Assembly: GCA_014529385.2 (NCBI GenBank)
Contig: CM043969.1
Coordinates: 31,283,446-31,347,445 of the forward strand
Length of the DNA: 64,000 nt
Source of the DNA: Adiantum capillus-veneris
Lineage: Eukaryota > Streptophyta > Polypodiopsida > Polypodiales > Pteridaceae
Direction: 5' to 3'
Part shown: positions 21,289 through 31,646 of the stretch, in pieces
Layout of the letters: the number at the start of each line of letters is the position of its first letter
How positions within the stretch are numbered: the stretch's first letter is position 1
The notes under the pieces: model-generated
The model's database searches: none
What the model saw: only the letters and a program-made list of their open reading frames with translations
Told to the model about the DNA's origin: nothing
Made by a program: the position numbers and the translations under genes

Positions 21289-22019
21289 CTGTGTCAAAAC
21301 ATTCCCATCAATTAGAACAAGTCCCATGAATAACCAAGGGTTTCCTTTAGCACACTGATTGCTTTTAGTTGGGCCATCCATCCAAATAAAACCCGCTACA
21401 AGGTATCATATCAGCAAGGTCCAATTGGAAGTTTGCGATATAAATGCTCATTACAAACTCTCAAAGGAAATAAAGCAGCAAGTAGTAGACCATGGAATCT
21501 AACATTACCCCTGTTCCAACAAATCCAGAAAGAATAAAGAAACGCTCCATATAAAGCCATACAAAAAATAGCATTAAGCATGGGTTAGCAAGCACATGAC
21601 CTGCATGTAGCTCAACTCTAGTCATATAGTAGTTGTAAACCTGACCCATAGTTTAACATGCTATCATTGAGATCATCCTAAAACCACCAATGAGAAGAGT
21701 CATAGAAATGCTAAAATATTTGCACAGAACATTGAAGAAACATGCTTGATTGTATATGATTAGAGCTTACATATTATCAGAAGGGAGAAGTATGAAAAGA
21801 GGACTAAGCACATAAACCAAAAAGAAAAAAAAATAGAGATTGGAATTCTGCACATGTGCACTCAATTAAACCAGTAATGGCCCACTACACAGCCATGCTA
21901 TTATATATTTTACAAAGGATCTTGCTGATGTCTATACCCACCATATATGAGAGGCCTCAGAACTTGAAAACGGGAGGGCACCACGTGCCAATAGAAAAGA
22001 ACAGACTGAATAGACTTTT
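21289..22019. other. Presumed intron or upstream region of the YchJ-like gene
   Basis: AT-rich with no exon carrying the Cys-rich N-terminal motif. The region stops at a degraded retrotransposon LTR, so earlier exons may have been pushed beyond the transposon cluster or lost. Confidence 0.4.
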
Positions 22020-22679
22020 AGCACTTCAATAACAATTGAAGGCACGACACACGAGACGTGGAGTGGCGGAATTCCACCCAAGAGAGCACTGGCCCCAAAC
22101 CTTGGCGTCCCTTTTGGTATTTCTTTATATTACTTGAACTCGGTACAATGCCGGTACTCACGCTCTGCACCTTCACCCGGAAGAGTGCCAGAAACTGAGA
22201 CCTCTGCTCATATTTAAAGGAAAACTGGTTACATGAAAGTAGTCAAACTCAAAAGCATATGGCCTGAAAAGCTGGTGCTGAAAACTGCCCAACGTAAATC
22301 ACGGAAATCCGTATAGGCTACCATGTCGTCAGATCAACGTGAAACACGGAATTCCGTACAGGCTGCCACGTCAGCAGGTCAGCACAAGGTGCGGGTGTCC
22401 GTACAGCTGCCACATCATCAGGTCTTTACGCGCTAGTGTGTGTGTGTGTGTGTGCGCCGGCTTTATTTTAATGTCTTTAGGTCCCCTAGGCCCCATCGGA
22501 TGGAGTCCCATAAGTTGATTGGAACTCCTCTTTAAACATAGGCCACTAGGCAAGACTTTGCAAGTTGGTAAAACTTCTTCTACTGCTTCAGCTTCTTCAC
22601 TTAGGGTTTAAGCCTTTGAGCTGCGATCTGCAGGTTGGCTCCGTTCTTCAATGGCTTGGCACGTCAACAATTTGTGACA
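22020..22679 (-). mobile_element. Gypsy LTR (family X-like), 3' LTR of a minus-strand element
   Basis: It ends AACAATTTGTGACA (22679) followed by TCCCCCCTT, the complement of a polypurine tract. It carries the shared block GGCGTCCCTTTTGGTATTTC (about 22105-22125; reverse of AAAGAAATACC) and repeated boxes GCCACGTCAGCAG and GCCACATCATCAGG near 22320-22420. A (GT)n run lies at 22436-22454. The outer end is diverged and was placed approximately. Confidence 0.65.
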
Positions 22680-22967
22680 TCCCCCCTTCTTGAAAGAAAG
22701 TAATCGTCCACGATTACAACGTATCTACAAAACAACTGTAAGGTGCAGCAGAATGAATGTTTGCACTTTGCTCAAGATAGTGTTCCGAATTGTGCTCAAG
22801 GTTCCTTTTGTTCTTATGGAAGGGAGAGCCTTCCGCTCTTAATGAGAGAATGCTATGATCACAAACAAAGTGAATGGACATTGTGCGTGCAAGTGTATGA
22901 GACTGAGAGATAGAGAGAGAAGAGAGATACGACACCAGAGACGTTGTAAAACCCTCCTCTGAAGGCC

Positions 22968-22989
22968 CCACTCTCGTCGACGAGAGTGG
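22968..22989. repeat. Perfect 22-bp palindrome
   Basis: CCACTCTCGTC followed by its exact complement. The partner LTR has a shorter, non-palindromic version (CCACTCTCGCG), so the arms differ between LTRs of one element. Confidence 0.9.
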
Positions 22990-23030
22990 TCTACTTATGA
23001 TTGCACAAATTGGTACAAACGGTATGCATG

Positions 23031-23286
23031 CAGCGTAACCGCGAAACGTTTCAAGGCCGAAACGTTTCACCCTGAAACGGGGTGTTTCACTACGAAACGT
23101 TTCAGTCCAAAATGAGAGCACAGTGAAACGTGAGACCGAAATGTGCGTTTAGTGACTTTGAAACTAAAACTATGGTAACTTGTTGTTAGTGAAACAGCTT
23201 GTGTTTCACTTGGTGAGCAAAACGTTTCAAAGCCCGAAACGTTTCACCTATCCTTACCTGCCGAAACGCGTTTCATGGTGACGCTG
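23031..23286. mobile_element. 256-bp Ac/Ds-like hAT miniature element
   Basis: It is flanked by perfect 8-bp target duplications TATGCATG (23023-23030 and 23287-23294). Inverted ends are CAGCGTAACCGCGAAACG and, from the other side, CAGCGTCACCATGAAACG. The interior has many GAAACGTTTC and GAAACGG boxes; AAACGG is the known binding motif of maize Ac transposase. The partner LTR at about 26,430 has the empty site with one TATGCATG. No coding capacity. Confidence 0.92.
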
Positions 23287-23356
23287 TATGCATGAGACTG
23301 ATGCAAGTCTAGGCTATGTCGACGATGACGACAGTGATGACGAAGTCGACCTAAGG

Positions 23357-23770
23357 GCTGAAATCTGCAATCTTTCTACTGCTGTCCAAAAACGCTCTAG
23401 GCTGAAATCTGCGACTAGTCCAAAAACGCTGATTTTGGGGCTGTTTTCTGTGGGTCTTTGACGCTGAAAATCTGCAAGTTTACGGCTGAAAACTAAGGTT
23501 CTTAAGGGCTGAATCTGATGGTCTATCGGGGCTAAATCTACTACCTCTTTTAGGGCTGAATCTGCAAGTTGTTCATTGCTGAAAAAACGTTGCAGGCTGA
23601 GGTATTATGGCGGTGCAGATCTGATGCAAAAACGCCAAGGTGAGGATGCTTCCAAAAACGCTAGCTGTTGTGGGATGCTGCGGGAAGATCTGGTGCAAAA
23701 ACGCCAAAGGGCTGGGCTTGCTGGCGATGGTGCATCTGCTGAAAACGCTATGAGATGTTGAAGATGGAAA
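23357..23770. repeat. Degenerate internal LTR repeats (GGCTGAAATCTGC and CAAAAACGCC)
   Basis: GGGCTGAAATCTGCRA occurs about eight times and AAAAACGCYA about seven times in alternation. The same array is in the other LTR at about 26,490-26,900. Confidence 0.8.
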
Positions 23771-24219
23771 CACTAGGGGATGCTGCTTCTTCTTGCTTGG
23801 TGGGGGAAACCGCCAAGGTCTTGTTGAGAAGTTGCCTGCTGAGCTTGGCTCCTGTTGCCTCTTCTGCCAAATAGTGCTAGCTCTAGTTTGCTTATATACA
23901 AACTTACTCAATTTGCCCTACCTACTTTCCAACAAAAGTCACTTAAAAATAATAATTGAAAAATGTCAAAAATAGGAAAAATAGGCTAAATGCACTGGAA
24001 AATTCCCCGGATGGAATCTGATGGGAATTCTTATGATCATGTTGTGTGCAACCGGAGGATATGCATCTACACGAAGTGACTGGGCATGCACGGTCTGCAA
24101 ACAGACTCACAAAAGTGTTAGATCACTTCTAAATCTAGATTGACTGGGCTGACTAAACCATGCTGTAGCTTGTCCACGGACACATAGGGTTGGATGTGTC
24201 ACGTAACATCCCCTCCTTT

Positions 24220-25743
24220 TCAAAGTGAGGTACTGTTACCGAACTGTATGGCGTTCAGGGAGATCGTCAATAGCATCCGGAATCCTGGAAGGGACTCTTC
24301 GCCGGCCCACTCTGATGTGTGGGTCGTGCGGTACTTGAACTTCATAAAGGTCTGCAACGCTTGCTTCTTTGGGCCGCGCCGAAAGCGACACAAAGTCTTC
24401 TGTGGCTCCTTCGATGCTTCAACTTCGTCTAGAGTCATGCTTCTTTCTTCTTCAAGAATCTCCATAACTGAAAATTCCTGAAACCACTTCCAACACAAAA
24501 ACATGGACATACCCATTCTATGTAAAGTGAGTGGAAAAAATCTTGTCTTCCTTAAAGACTGTGCATGCAATGTAGATGAACAAATAGATGAAGTGACAAA
24601 CCGTTCACCACACACACGCAAACAATGCGATCGAATCTTTCTCTTCTGATCTAAAGCAATCAACTGTAGCAATTCACATCGGAAATGCCCATGCTTTGTG
24701 TTCATACTTTCATGTACTCTTTCTACGACTGTGTCGTGCCAAGGAAGAGACATGAAATGTGACTTCCTTGAATGCATACTTTTCAGCTTTTCATGAAAAA
24801 CCCACATACATTCGTGCTCATTCATAAGTGAAACATGTTCAACGTACAATATGTCATGCCTAGGAAAAGGGATCACATAAAGACGCTGACTAAAATACAG
24901 GAAACGATCACGAATGAAACACTCGAACAATGCGTGTGTATCAATCATGCGAACACATAATACTTCATGTGAGGGTTCTTTGGACCTAGGCTCGAGAGCC
25001 AAGATCGATCCTTCGTGATTGATTGAATCTGGAACGAGGTTAGCTTTGCTAGAAAAAGCATCAACTAACACATCATCCTTCTTGTGAACAATCACATCCT
25101 TTTCATGCAACTCATCATGCTTGTGAGAAATCACATCTTGATCATGCAAATCATCATGCTCGTGAGAAATCACAACTTGATCATGCAAATCATCATGCTC
25201 ATCATTAACATCCAAATCATCATGCTTATCATTGTCATTCAAATCATCATGCAAATCTTGACTTGAGGAACTCCCACGATCTTTGGCTGGTTCGAACTTC
25301 GAGGCAAGTACTTGTCGAACCAATTCTTGAGTGCGTAGTTCTCTTTGAGCCTCACGCTCGACCTCCAAGGCCACTCTTTGAGCTTCACGCTCGGCCTTTC
25401 TTTCTGCTTTTCTTTCGTTTCATTCATCGCACTCGCGTTCTAAAGCAATGCGATTTGCTTCTTGTTGTGCGGCAATTCTTTCTTTTTCTTTCATCGCGCT
25501 AAGGACCTGTTGTTCTGCTTTTCTTGCTAGTTGTGCCAACGCAACTCGATTCGTTCCTTGTTGTTGTGCCATCATGTCCAACATCGACTTGACCATCGCC
25601 TCCATGGAAGTTGGTATAACTCGTGGCGTAGATGGCGAAGGGGGAGGGTCAAAAAAATCTCTTGGTGGGGAGAACTCTTCATCACCTCTCTCATGCTCAC
25701 CACCTGTATGCGAAGTATCCATTCCGCTTCGGGTGATAACCAT
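24220..25743 (-). pseudogene. Single long ORF: gag N-terminus, coiled coil, acidic repeat, novel middle, chromodomain-like C-terminus
   Basis: It starts at 25743 with MVITRSGMDTSH, like the plus-strand gypsy gag at about 28,685 (MVITQRGMDT). One TGA (25420-25422) interrupts the frame; reading continues (NERKAERKAEREAQ), so CGA to TGA is plausible. Next come an E/R/A-rich coiled coil, an imperfect HDDLHDQDVISH repeat (about 25,080-25,260), a roughly 190-residue part I cannot assign, and a C-terminus (RRGPKKQALQTFMKFKYRTT, then SEWAGEESLPGF) like the chromodomain at the end of gypsy pol (F/Y-V-K-W...SEATWE.EE). Apart from the TGA the 500-codon frame is open to the polypurine tract. All catalytic pol domains are absent. 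Confidence 0.62.
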
Positions 25744-26141
25744 GCACTAGGGTCTTGGGTTCTTGGGTTCTTGAGGGTCTTGAGGTTCTTGAGGTTTTCT
25801 TTTGCTTGCAATCTGTGTTTGAGAAGGATCTTCTCTTCACCCGAGTTCTACTCCTTTCCGCGGGCGCACCCCTTCGCGGCCTTGCGCTCACACCAAGGTT
25901 GCTTTTTCCCACCTCACGTCGAGTAGCCCGCCGCTAAGTACACGATCTGCTCTCAATGAGTAAAAAGAGGCACAAGGGGAGGCTGGGCAAGCCCTTCTTT
26001 CCTGGGATCCCTGTCACTCTTCAAAAACAAGATTAGGAATCGACACGCCCAAGCGAACTTGGGTTCGTGCGACCTCAACAAGCAAAAAAATTTATGTGGT
26101 TCTTGTGGTTCTTTCCTTGAGTGATACAGAACACTGCCAAA

Positions 26142-26154
26142 GCTCTGATACCAA
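26142..26154 (-). other. Primer binding site
   Basis: Minus-strand TTGGTATCAGAGC, complementary to initiator-Met tRNA, adjacent to the 5' LTR. Confidence 0.9.
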
Positions 26155-27365
26155 TGTAAGGTGCAGCGGAATGAATGTTTGCGCTTTGCTCAAGATGATT
26201 GTTCCGAACTGTGCTCAAGGTTCCTTTTGTTCTTATGGAAGGGAGAGCCTTCCGTTCTTAATGAGAGAATGCTATGATCAACGAAGTGAATGGACACTGT
26301 GCGTGCAAGTGTATGAGACTGAGAGATAGAGAGAGAAGAGAGATACGACACCAGAGACGTTGTAAAACCCTCCTCCGAAGGCCCCACTCTCGCGTCTACT
26401 TATGATTGCACAAACTGGTACAAACGGTATGCATGAGACTAATGCAAGTCCACACTTTGTCGACGATGAGGACGGTGATGACGAAGTCGACCTAAGGGCT
26501 GAAATCTGCAATCTTTCTACTGCTGTCCAAAAACGCTATGGGCTGAAATCTGCGACTAGTCCAGAAACGCTGATTTTGGGGCTGTTTACTGTGGGTCTTT
26601 GACACTAAAAATCTGCAGGTTTAGGGCTGGAAACTGAGGTTCTTAAGGGCTAAATCCGATAGTCTATCCGAGCTGAATCTGCTACCTCTTTTAGGGCTGA
26701 ATTTGCAAGTTGTTCATTGCTGAAAAAACGCTGCAGGCTGAGGTATTCTAGCGGTGCTGATCTCATGCAAAAACGCCAGGCTGAGGATGCTTCCAAAAAC
26801 GCTAGGTGTTGTGGGATGCTGCGGGAAGATCTAGTGCAAAAACGCCAAAGGGCTGGGCTTGCTGACAATGGTGCATCTACTAAAAACGCTATGAGATGCT
26901 GAAGATGGAAACGCTAGGGGATGCTGCTTCTTCTTGCTTGGTGGGGGAAACCGCCAAGGTCTTGTTGAGAAGTTGCATGTTGAGCTTGGCTCCTGTTGCC
27001 TCTTCTACCAAATAGTGCTAGCTCTAGTTTGCTTATACACAAACTTACTCAATTTGCCCTACCTACTTTCCAACAAAAGTCACTTAAAAATAATAAGTGA
27101 AAAATGTCAAAAATAGGGAAAATAGGCTAAATGCACTCGAAAATTCCCCGGATGGGATCTGATGGATTCTGATGGGAATTCTTATGATCATGTTGTGTGC
27201 AACCAGAGGATATGCATCTACACTAAGTGACTCGGCATGCACGGTCTGCGGACAGACTCACAAAAGTGTCAGATCACTTATAAATCTAGACTGACTGGAC
27301 TGACTGAACCCCGATCATGTTGTAGCTTGTCCACGGACACATAGGGTTGGATGTGTCACGTGACA
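26155..27365 (-). repeat. 5' LTR of non-autonomous gypsy element
   Basis: Starts TGTAAGGTGCAG directly after the PBS and ends GTGTCACGTGACA. It shows the uninterrupted site GGTATGCATGAGAC where the partner LTR has the hAT insertion. Confidence 0.88.
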
Positions 27366-27405
27366 ACTCAAGTTAGCTCAAAATTTTTTGAGGGACAATC
27401 GCTTT

Positions 27406-27547
27406 TCTCATTCCAAATCGGAGCTCTTGATTTCCTGGGTCATTGGCTTTTCAAAAGAATCTCATCCAATAAGGAGTCTCATTCTAGATCGGAACTCTTG
27501 ATATCCTGGGTCGTTGACTTCCCAGAAGTATCTCATCCAAAAAGAAT
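27406..27547. repeat. Tandem duplication, 71-bp unit
   Basis: Copies 27406-27476 and 27477-27547 share TCTCATTC, ATCGGARCTCTTGATWTCCT and ATCTCATCCAA. It lies just outside the non-autonomous gypsy element. Confidence 0.85.
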
Positions 27548-27599
27548 ATTAAGTGGTTGGCATCACAATGAAACACAAATGCTCACATATGCATGTTAC

Positions 27600-28052
27600 A
27601 AGACACAACGAACAGCGCCGCTGAGCACTCCCTCGAGACGGATGGTCTGTGGTATGAAGCTACTCAACGACTACCTCGTCACTCCCCCAGCAAATAACCT
27701 AAAAAGGTCCGGGCCACGAGTTCAGAGGACTGGTACAACCAAACGCTCCCCAGACCGTAGACTGTTATTTTTATATTAATGCTTGAGCAAAGTACAACAC
27801 CCGAGGGGTCCTCTGCTCTCAGACTCTGCGTCTAGATGCTCTTAAGAGTGAGGCCCCTAAGGTCTATTTATTTTACAAGGGATGCCTCAAAAGCAGTTAA
27901 CTCAAAAGCAATTGGTCCAAAAAGCATCTGGTCCCAAAAACTCCGTGAAAAGTCATCAAGGCAAATTGGCGGAAATCCATACAGCAGCCACATTATCATG
28001 TCAACACTTTTTGCGGAAAATCCGTGCAGCCTGCCACATCATCATTTTGTGA
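27600..28052 (-). mobile_element. Fragment of a minus-strand gypsy LTR
   Basis: It has ACGCTCCCCAGACC, a TTTTTATATTAAT stretch and the TCTCAGACTCTGCGTCTAGA block shared with the LTRs at 33.5 and 42.0 kb. It ends CATCATTTTGTGACA (28052), followed by CTTCCCGTC, complement of a polypurine tract. Boxes GCCACATTATCA and GCCACATCATCA lie near its end. The left boundary is approximate. Confidence 0.6.
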
Positions 28053-28522
28053 CACTTCCCGTCGGTAAAAGGAACCTTGAGCATTCCACTGATCACTCAT
28101 CCTGAGCTTACACCATCATTCACTTCCGCTGCAAATTACATTGGTATCAGAGCTCTTTGGTATCATCACTCAAGGAAAGAAGCACAAAGAACCACATTAA
28201 AAAAAATTTGCTTGTTGTGATCACACATAACCCAAGATCACTTGGGCATGTCGATCTCTAATCTTTTTTTTTGTTTAGAAGAGTAGAAATGTATTAAAAA
28301 AAAAACAGAGAAAGATAGAAAGGTCCCACAGGAATTAATCTGTGTTTTTGAAGAGTGGCAGGTAACCCAACAAAGAAGGGCTTATCCAACCTCCCCTCGT
28401 TCCTCTTTTCCACTCATTGAGAGCGGACCTTGCACTTAGCGGCATGCCAATTGACGTGAGGTGGGAAAAAGCAACCTTGGTGTGAGTGCAAGGCCGCTAA
28501 GGGGTGTACCCACAGGAAGGAG

Positions 28523-30020
28523 TTGAGCTTGGGTAGGAGAAAAGCCTTCTTAAACACAGGTTGCAAGCCAAGAACCTTGAGTACTCAAGAACCCCAAGAA
28601 ACCCAAGTACTCAAGAACCCCAAGAACCCCGAGTACCCAAGTACTCAAGAGCCTCAAGAACCCAAGAACCCAAGAACTCAGTGCATGGTCATCACCCAAC
28701 GCGGAATGGATACTTTGCGTGAAGGTGATCAGAGTGGAATTGAAGAAGACAAAGTTTCTACACTAGGAGGATTGTTCCCCGATCCTCCCCTATCCCCATC
28801 TACACCACGGATCACACCAAACCCTATGAAGGCTTTGGTCAAGTCGATGATGGAAATGATGCTACAACAAGAGATGCAACGCGCCACCATGGATCGCGAC
28901 CGTGAAGAAAGAAGGGCAGCTATGGAGCTCAAGCGTGAGCAAGCACGCGGAGCTCAACGCTTGGCGGCCGAAGAAAGAAGGGCAGCTATGGAGCTCGAGC
29001 GTGAGCAAGTACGTGAGGCTCAACGCATAGCGACCGAAGAGAAGAGAGCGGCTATGGAGTTAGAGCGAGAGGCGCAGAGAGACCAATGCATGCAAGAGGT
29101 GGTCTTGCGCAGATACTCTCCTCGAAGACCGATCCACTCAAAGAGGTTGGCGAGTCATCACGTGGCACAAGTAGAGACGAAGATTCCAAGAATCTAATCA
29201 TTGAGAAGTTGACGTTCAGTAAGTATGATGGTAAGATGGATGCATCTGTTATTCATTCTTGGTTGCATCAATTTAATGCTTACTTTGCGACTAACAAGAA
29301 AACAAACAAGCAACAGTTAAGTTTTGACGGTTGCCATGTATCTAGTTGGTGATGCCATTAATTGGTATCAAGCTTGGCAGGAGTCACAGTTGGCTGAGCA
29401 TCTTGAGCATGCCGAGGATGGCGTACCCCTCTCTTTCAATTGGGGCGACTTCCAAGACAAGCTCAAGGCTCGCTTCATGCGACCGTTGTACCTAGATCAG
29501 TTAAAAGAAGATTGGCGTGGTCTAAAACAAAATCACTCCTATTACGTCGTTTTTTGGTCATATTTTGCAGATTGGCGTCCAATTGCGCAAATCGGATATC
29601 GAACAAAAAGAGGCTTTCATTTTCGGGTTAGACGAGTACATCGAGTTCGATGTGCAAGTCTTACAATGATGCCGTCAAAATTGCTCTCGCACAAGAAATG
29701 AAGCACAAAAAAGGTAAGACGAAGGAGAACAAGTCGAGTACTTCTCAGAATCAACCGAACGGTAAGAACAATAGTAAGCATGACGGTAATTCTTCTTCTC
29801 AATCTTCTTCTACACCTAGAGCACAATTCTCACAATGATGATGATAAAGGAAAGGCTAAAACTCAGGAAACCCCTAAGTTGACACCTGATGAAAAATCTA
29901 CTCAAGGAATCTTAGGAGGTAGGTTAACTCTTGAAGAAGAACCGAATATGCACGAGACAAAAGATGTTTTGAGTGTCGCACTAAAGGTCACATTAAACGA
30001 GATTGTCCTAAGAAAGCACC
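28523..30020 (+). pseudogene. gag: Gypsy gag with CCHC zinc knuckle
   Basis: The N-terminal frame holds TQEPQE / PKNPRTQ repeats, MVITQRGMDT, an E/R-rich coiled coil (EERRAAMELEREQVREAQR) and ends by frameshift near 29,150. Further frames give LTFSKYDGKMDASVIHSWLH and the gag core GDAINWYQAW...LKARFMRPLY. The zinc knuckle (29965-30006) reads CFECRTKGHIKRDC, fitting C-x2-C-x4-H-x4-C. At least three frame changes make it non-functional. Confidence 0.85.
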
Positions 30021-30131
30021 TGAAGAACCCACAAAAGAACCCACAGAATCCACATCATCTTTGAATGCACTCAGTGAGAACACTAATGTGTACCCAGTTT
30101 CTCATGATCATGTAGATGAGTCTCTCATGCA

Positions 30132-31555
30132 GTGTTATGGTCATGTGAAATAGACTATAGTAAACGCATTGTGATCTTGTTTGATTTGGGTAGTATGCAT
30201 GATGTGATTAGTGACTCTCGTGAAGAGCGCACGTTTAGAAGCTCTGCTCTTAGCATGCACTCTTCTTTTACGCATGAATGTCCTGATGTGACAGTATTAG
30301 TTCAAAATGTCGGTTTTCGTCGTAGATGTGTGGTTTCTCCTCTCAAAGGATGTGATTTGATTTTTGGCATCAAGTGGTTTAAAGGTTATAATCCATGCAT
30401 TGATTGGAAAAGGGACAACCGAGGCTACTAAGGCACTATATGTCCGATGACGAAGAACCAAAGAGCTGCACAAACCACCATATAAAATGATGAATTGCAA
30501 ACTGTATCTGAAGGAACTTCATCAAAACTGAGAGTAAAACTGTAACTGATCTTCAATTGTCTGGCAACACCCAAGAGACTATCAACCCACTCTCAAGGTG
30601 AATCGGGAATAAACATCCAACAGAAAAGAATACACATCAAGATTGTAGCTAACACGGCAAGATCAAGAGACCCTGCACCCAAGCTCTGCAAGAGAAGGAC
30701 AAGTTGTGGTAGAAACGCCTCCAAATAGTCTGTCAATCATGTCTGCTGCACAAGGAACCACAAGAACTGTATGGAAATAGTCGAGGAAACTTCTTGGGAA
30801 CAGCATGCTATATACATACAGAAATTTTTAGCCCAATTGGATGCTAACCGTCTTTATATTGCACCAGAGAAGTTGGAGTTTTTTCTGACTGCTTTATGCT
30901 ATTTGGGTTACATCATCTCTCCCAACGGCACTCGGCTTGATCTGGCCAAGGTAAGTGAGGTAAGAGAGTGGCCTATGCTTGAGACAGCATGTGATGTTCG
31001 CTTATTTTTGGATTTGTCTCGAGCATACAGTCCTCATATCAAACACTTTGCACATATTGCCGCATCATTGTCTGATTTGTTTAGAGGTGTCAAGACTCGC
31101 CGCTAGCTCATAGTCATGACCGATGCAGCTAAGAGCGCTCAAAGTAGCAATCACAGAGGCACCATACCTCGTCCTTGCCTCTTGGGAGAAGCCTTTTGAG
31201 GTTTGGACTAATACTAGCACATTGCCATAGGCGCAATGTTATTCCCAAATAATTATCTAGTGGCATTTCTCTCTCGTAAACTAAATAGTACTGAGAAAAA
31301 TTATTCCGTCTATGATAAAAAACCTCTCTCTGTAATTCATGCATTAAAGTATTGTAAGCTTTTTTATGAGAGTAAGTTTATTGTTCACATAGATCACCAA
31401 GCACTTTGGTGGCTTCAGTCTATGCCTACTGCACATTGGGGGAGTGATAGACAAGCAAAATGAACTTAAATTTTTAAGCAATTTGGTGGTATGATTCGGT
31501 ATATACATAGCAAAGCTAACCCTGTTGTTGATGTATTGAGTAGGAAAGGTCGTTA
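30132..31555 (+). pseudogene. pol: Gypsy protease and broken RT / RNase H
   Basis: The protease segment (30,160-30,425) reads VILFDLGSMHDVIS; the active-site D-S/T-G is D-L-G. RT begins near 30,455 (ELHKPPYKMNEL in mixed frame), but 30,500-30,770 is unrelated sequence in place of the palm, so no YxDD exists. It resumes at about 30,800 with APEKLEFFLTALCYLGYIIS and DLSRAYSPHIKHFAH (RT thumb/connection), then RNase H (NYSVYDKKPLSVIHALKYCK, DHQALWWL) to about 31,460. It ends before integrase. Confidence 0.8.
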
Positions 31556-31646
31556 GAAACTCATCCTTTTCTCTCTATACAAGGTGTTGGTTTTGATGAT
31601 CTAAAAAATAATTACATGGGTTGAGAATTTGAAAAGCACTAGTTAC

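Larger units (their letters stand above)
22737..24208 (-). repeat. 3' LTR of non-autonomous gypsy element (with hAT insertion)
   Basis: Starts TGTAAGGTGCAG and ends GTGTCACGTAACA. It includes a 22-bp palindrome (22968-22989), the hAT-like insertion (23031-23286) and a block of degenerate repeats (about 23357-23770). Confidence 0.88.
22737..27365 (-). mobile_element. Non-autonomous Ty3-gypsy element with gag to chromodomain-like ORF
   Basis: LTRs lie at 22737-24208 and 26155-27365, both starting TGTAAGGTGCAGC. A polypurine tract (complement TCCCCTCCTTTT, 24209-24220) and PBS (26142-26154, minus, TTGGTATCAGAGC) are placed correctly. The interior is only 1.9 kb, with no RT, RNase H or integrase. 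LTR lengths differ (1472 versus 1211) mainly because a 256-bp hAT element sits in the left LTR. A clean TSD is not evident (ACAAC on the left; ACTCA after the right LTR, or ACAAC if the last ACA is counted as flank). Confidence 0.88.
28066..31646 (+). mobile_element. Plus-strand Ty3-gypsy remnant
   Basis: It begins with the last 75 bases of an LTR (AAGGAACCTTGAGC to CAAATTACA at 28140), the same family as the LTR at 26,155 in opposite orientation. The PBS TTGGTATCAGAGC (28141-28153) follows, then gag, CCHC knuckle, protease, part of RT and part of RNase H. There is no integrase and no 3' LTR. It is interrupted at the right by an hAT-like element; a short remainder continues at 32,487. Confidence 0.85.

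Noticed and set aside
24220-25374. Middle part of the non-autonomous ORF considered as a captured host gene
   Set aside because: No recognisable domain or intron trace; kept as unassigned block in the findings instead.
22737-27370. ACAAC as the target duplication of the non-autonomous gypsy element
   Set aside because: On the right it overlaps the last three bases of the LTR end (GTGACA), so the match may be chance.
28060-31646. Pairing this plus-strand gypsy remnant with the LTRs at 22,737 and 26,155 as one element
   Set aside because: Orientation is opposite and the minus-strand element already has its own PBS, PPT and two LTRs.
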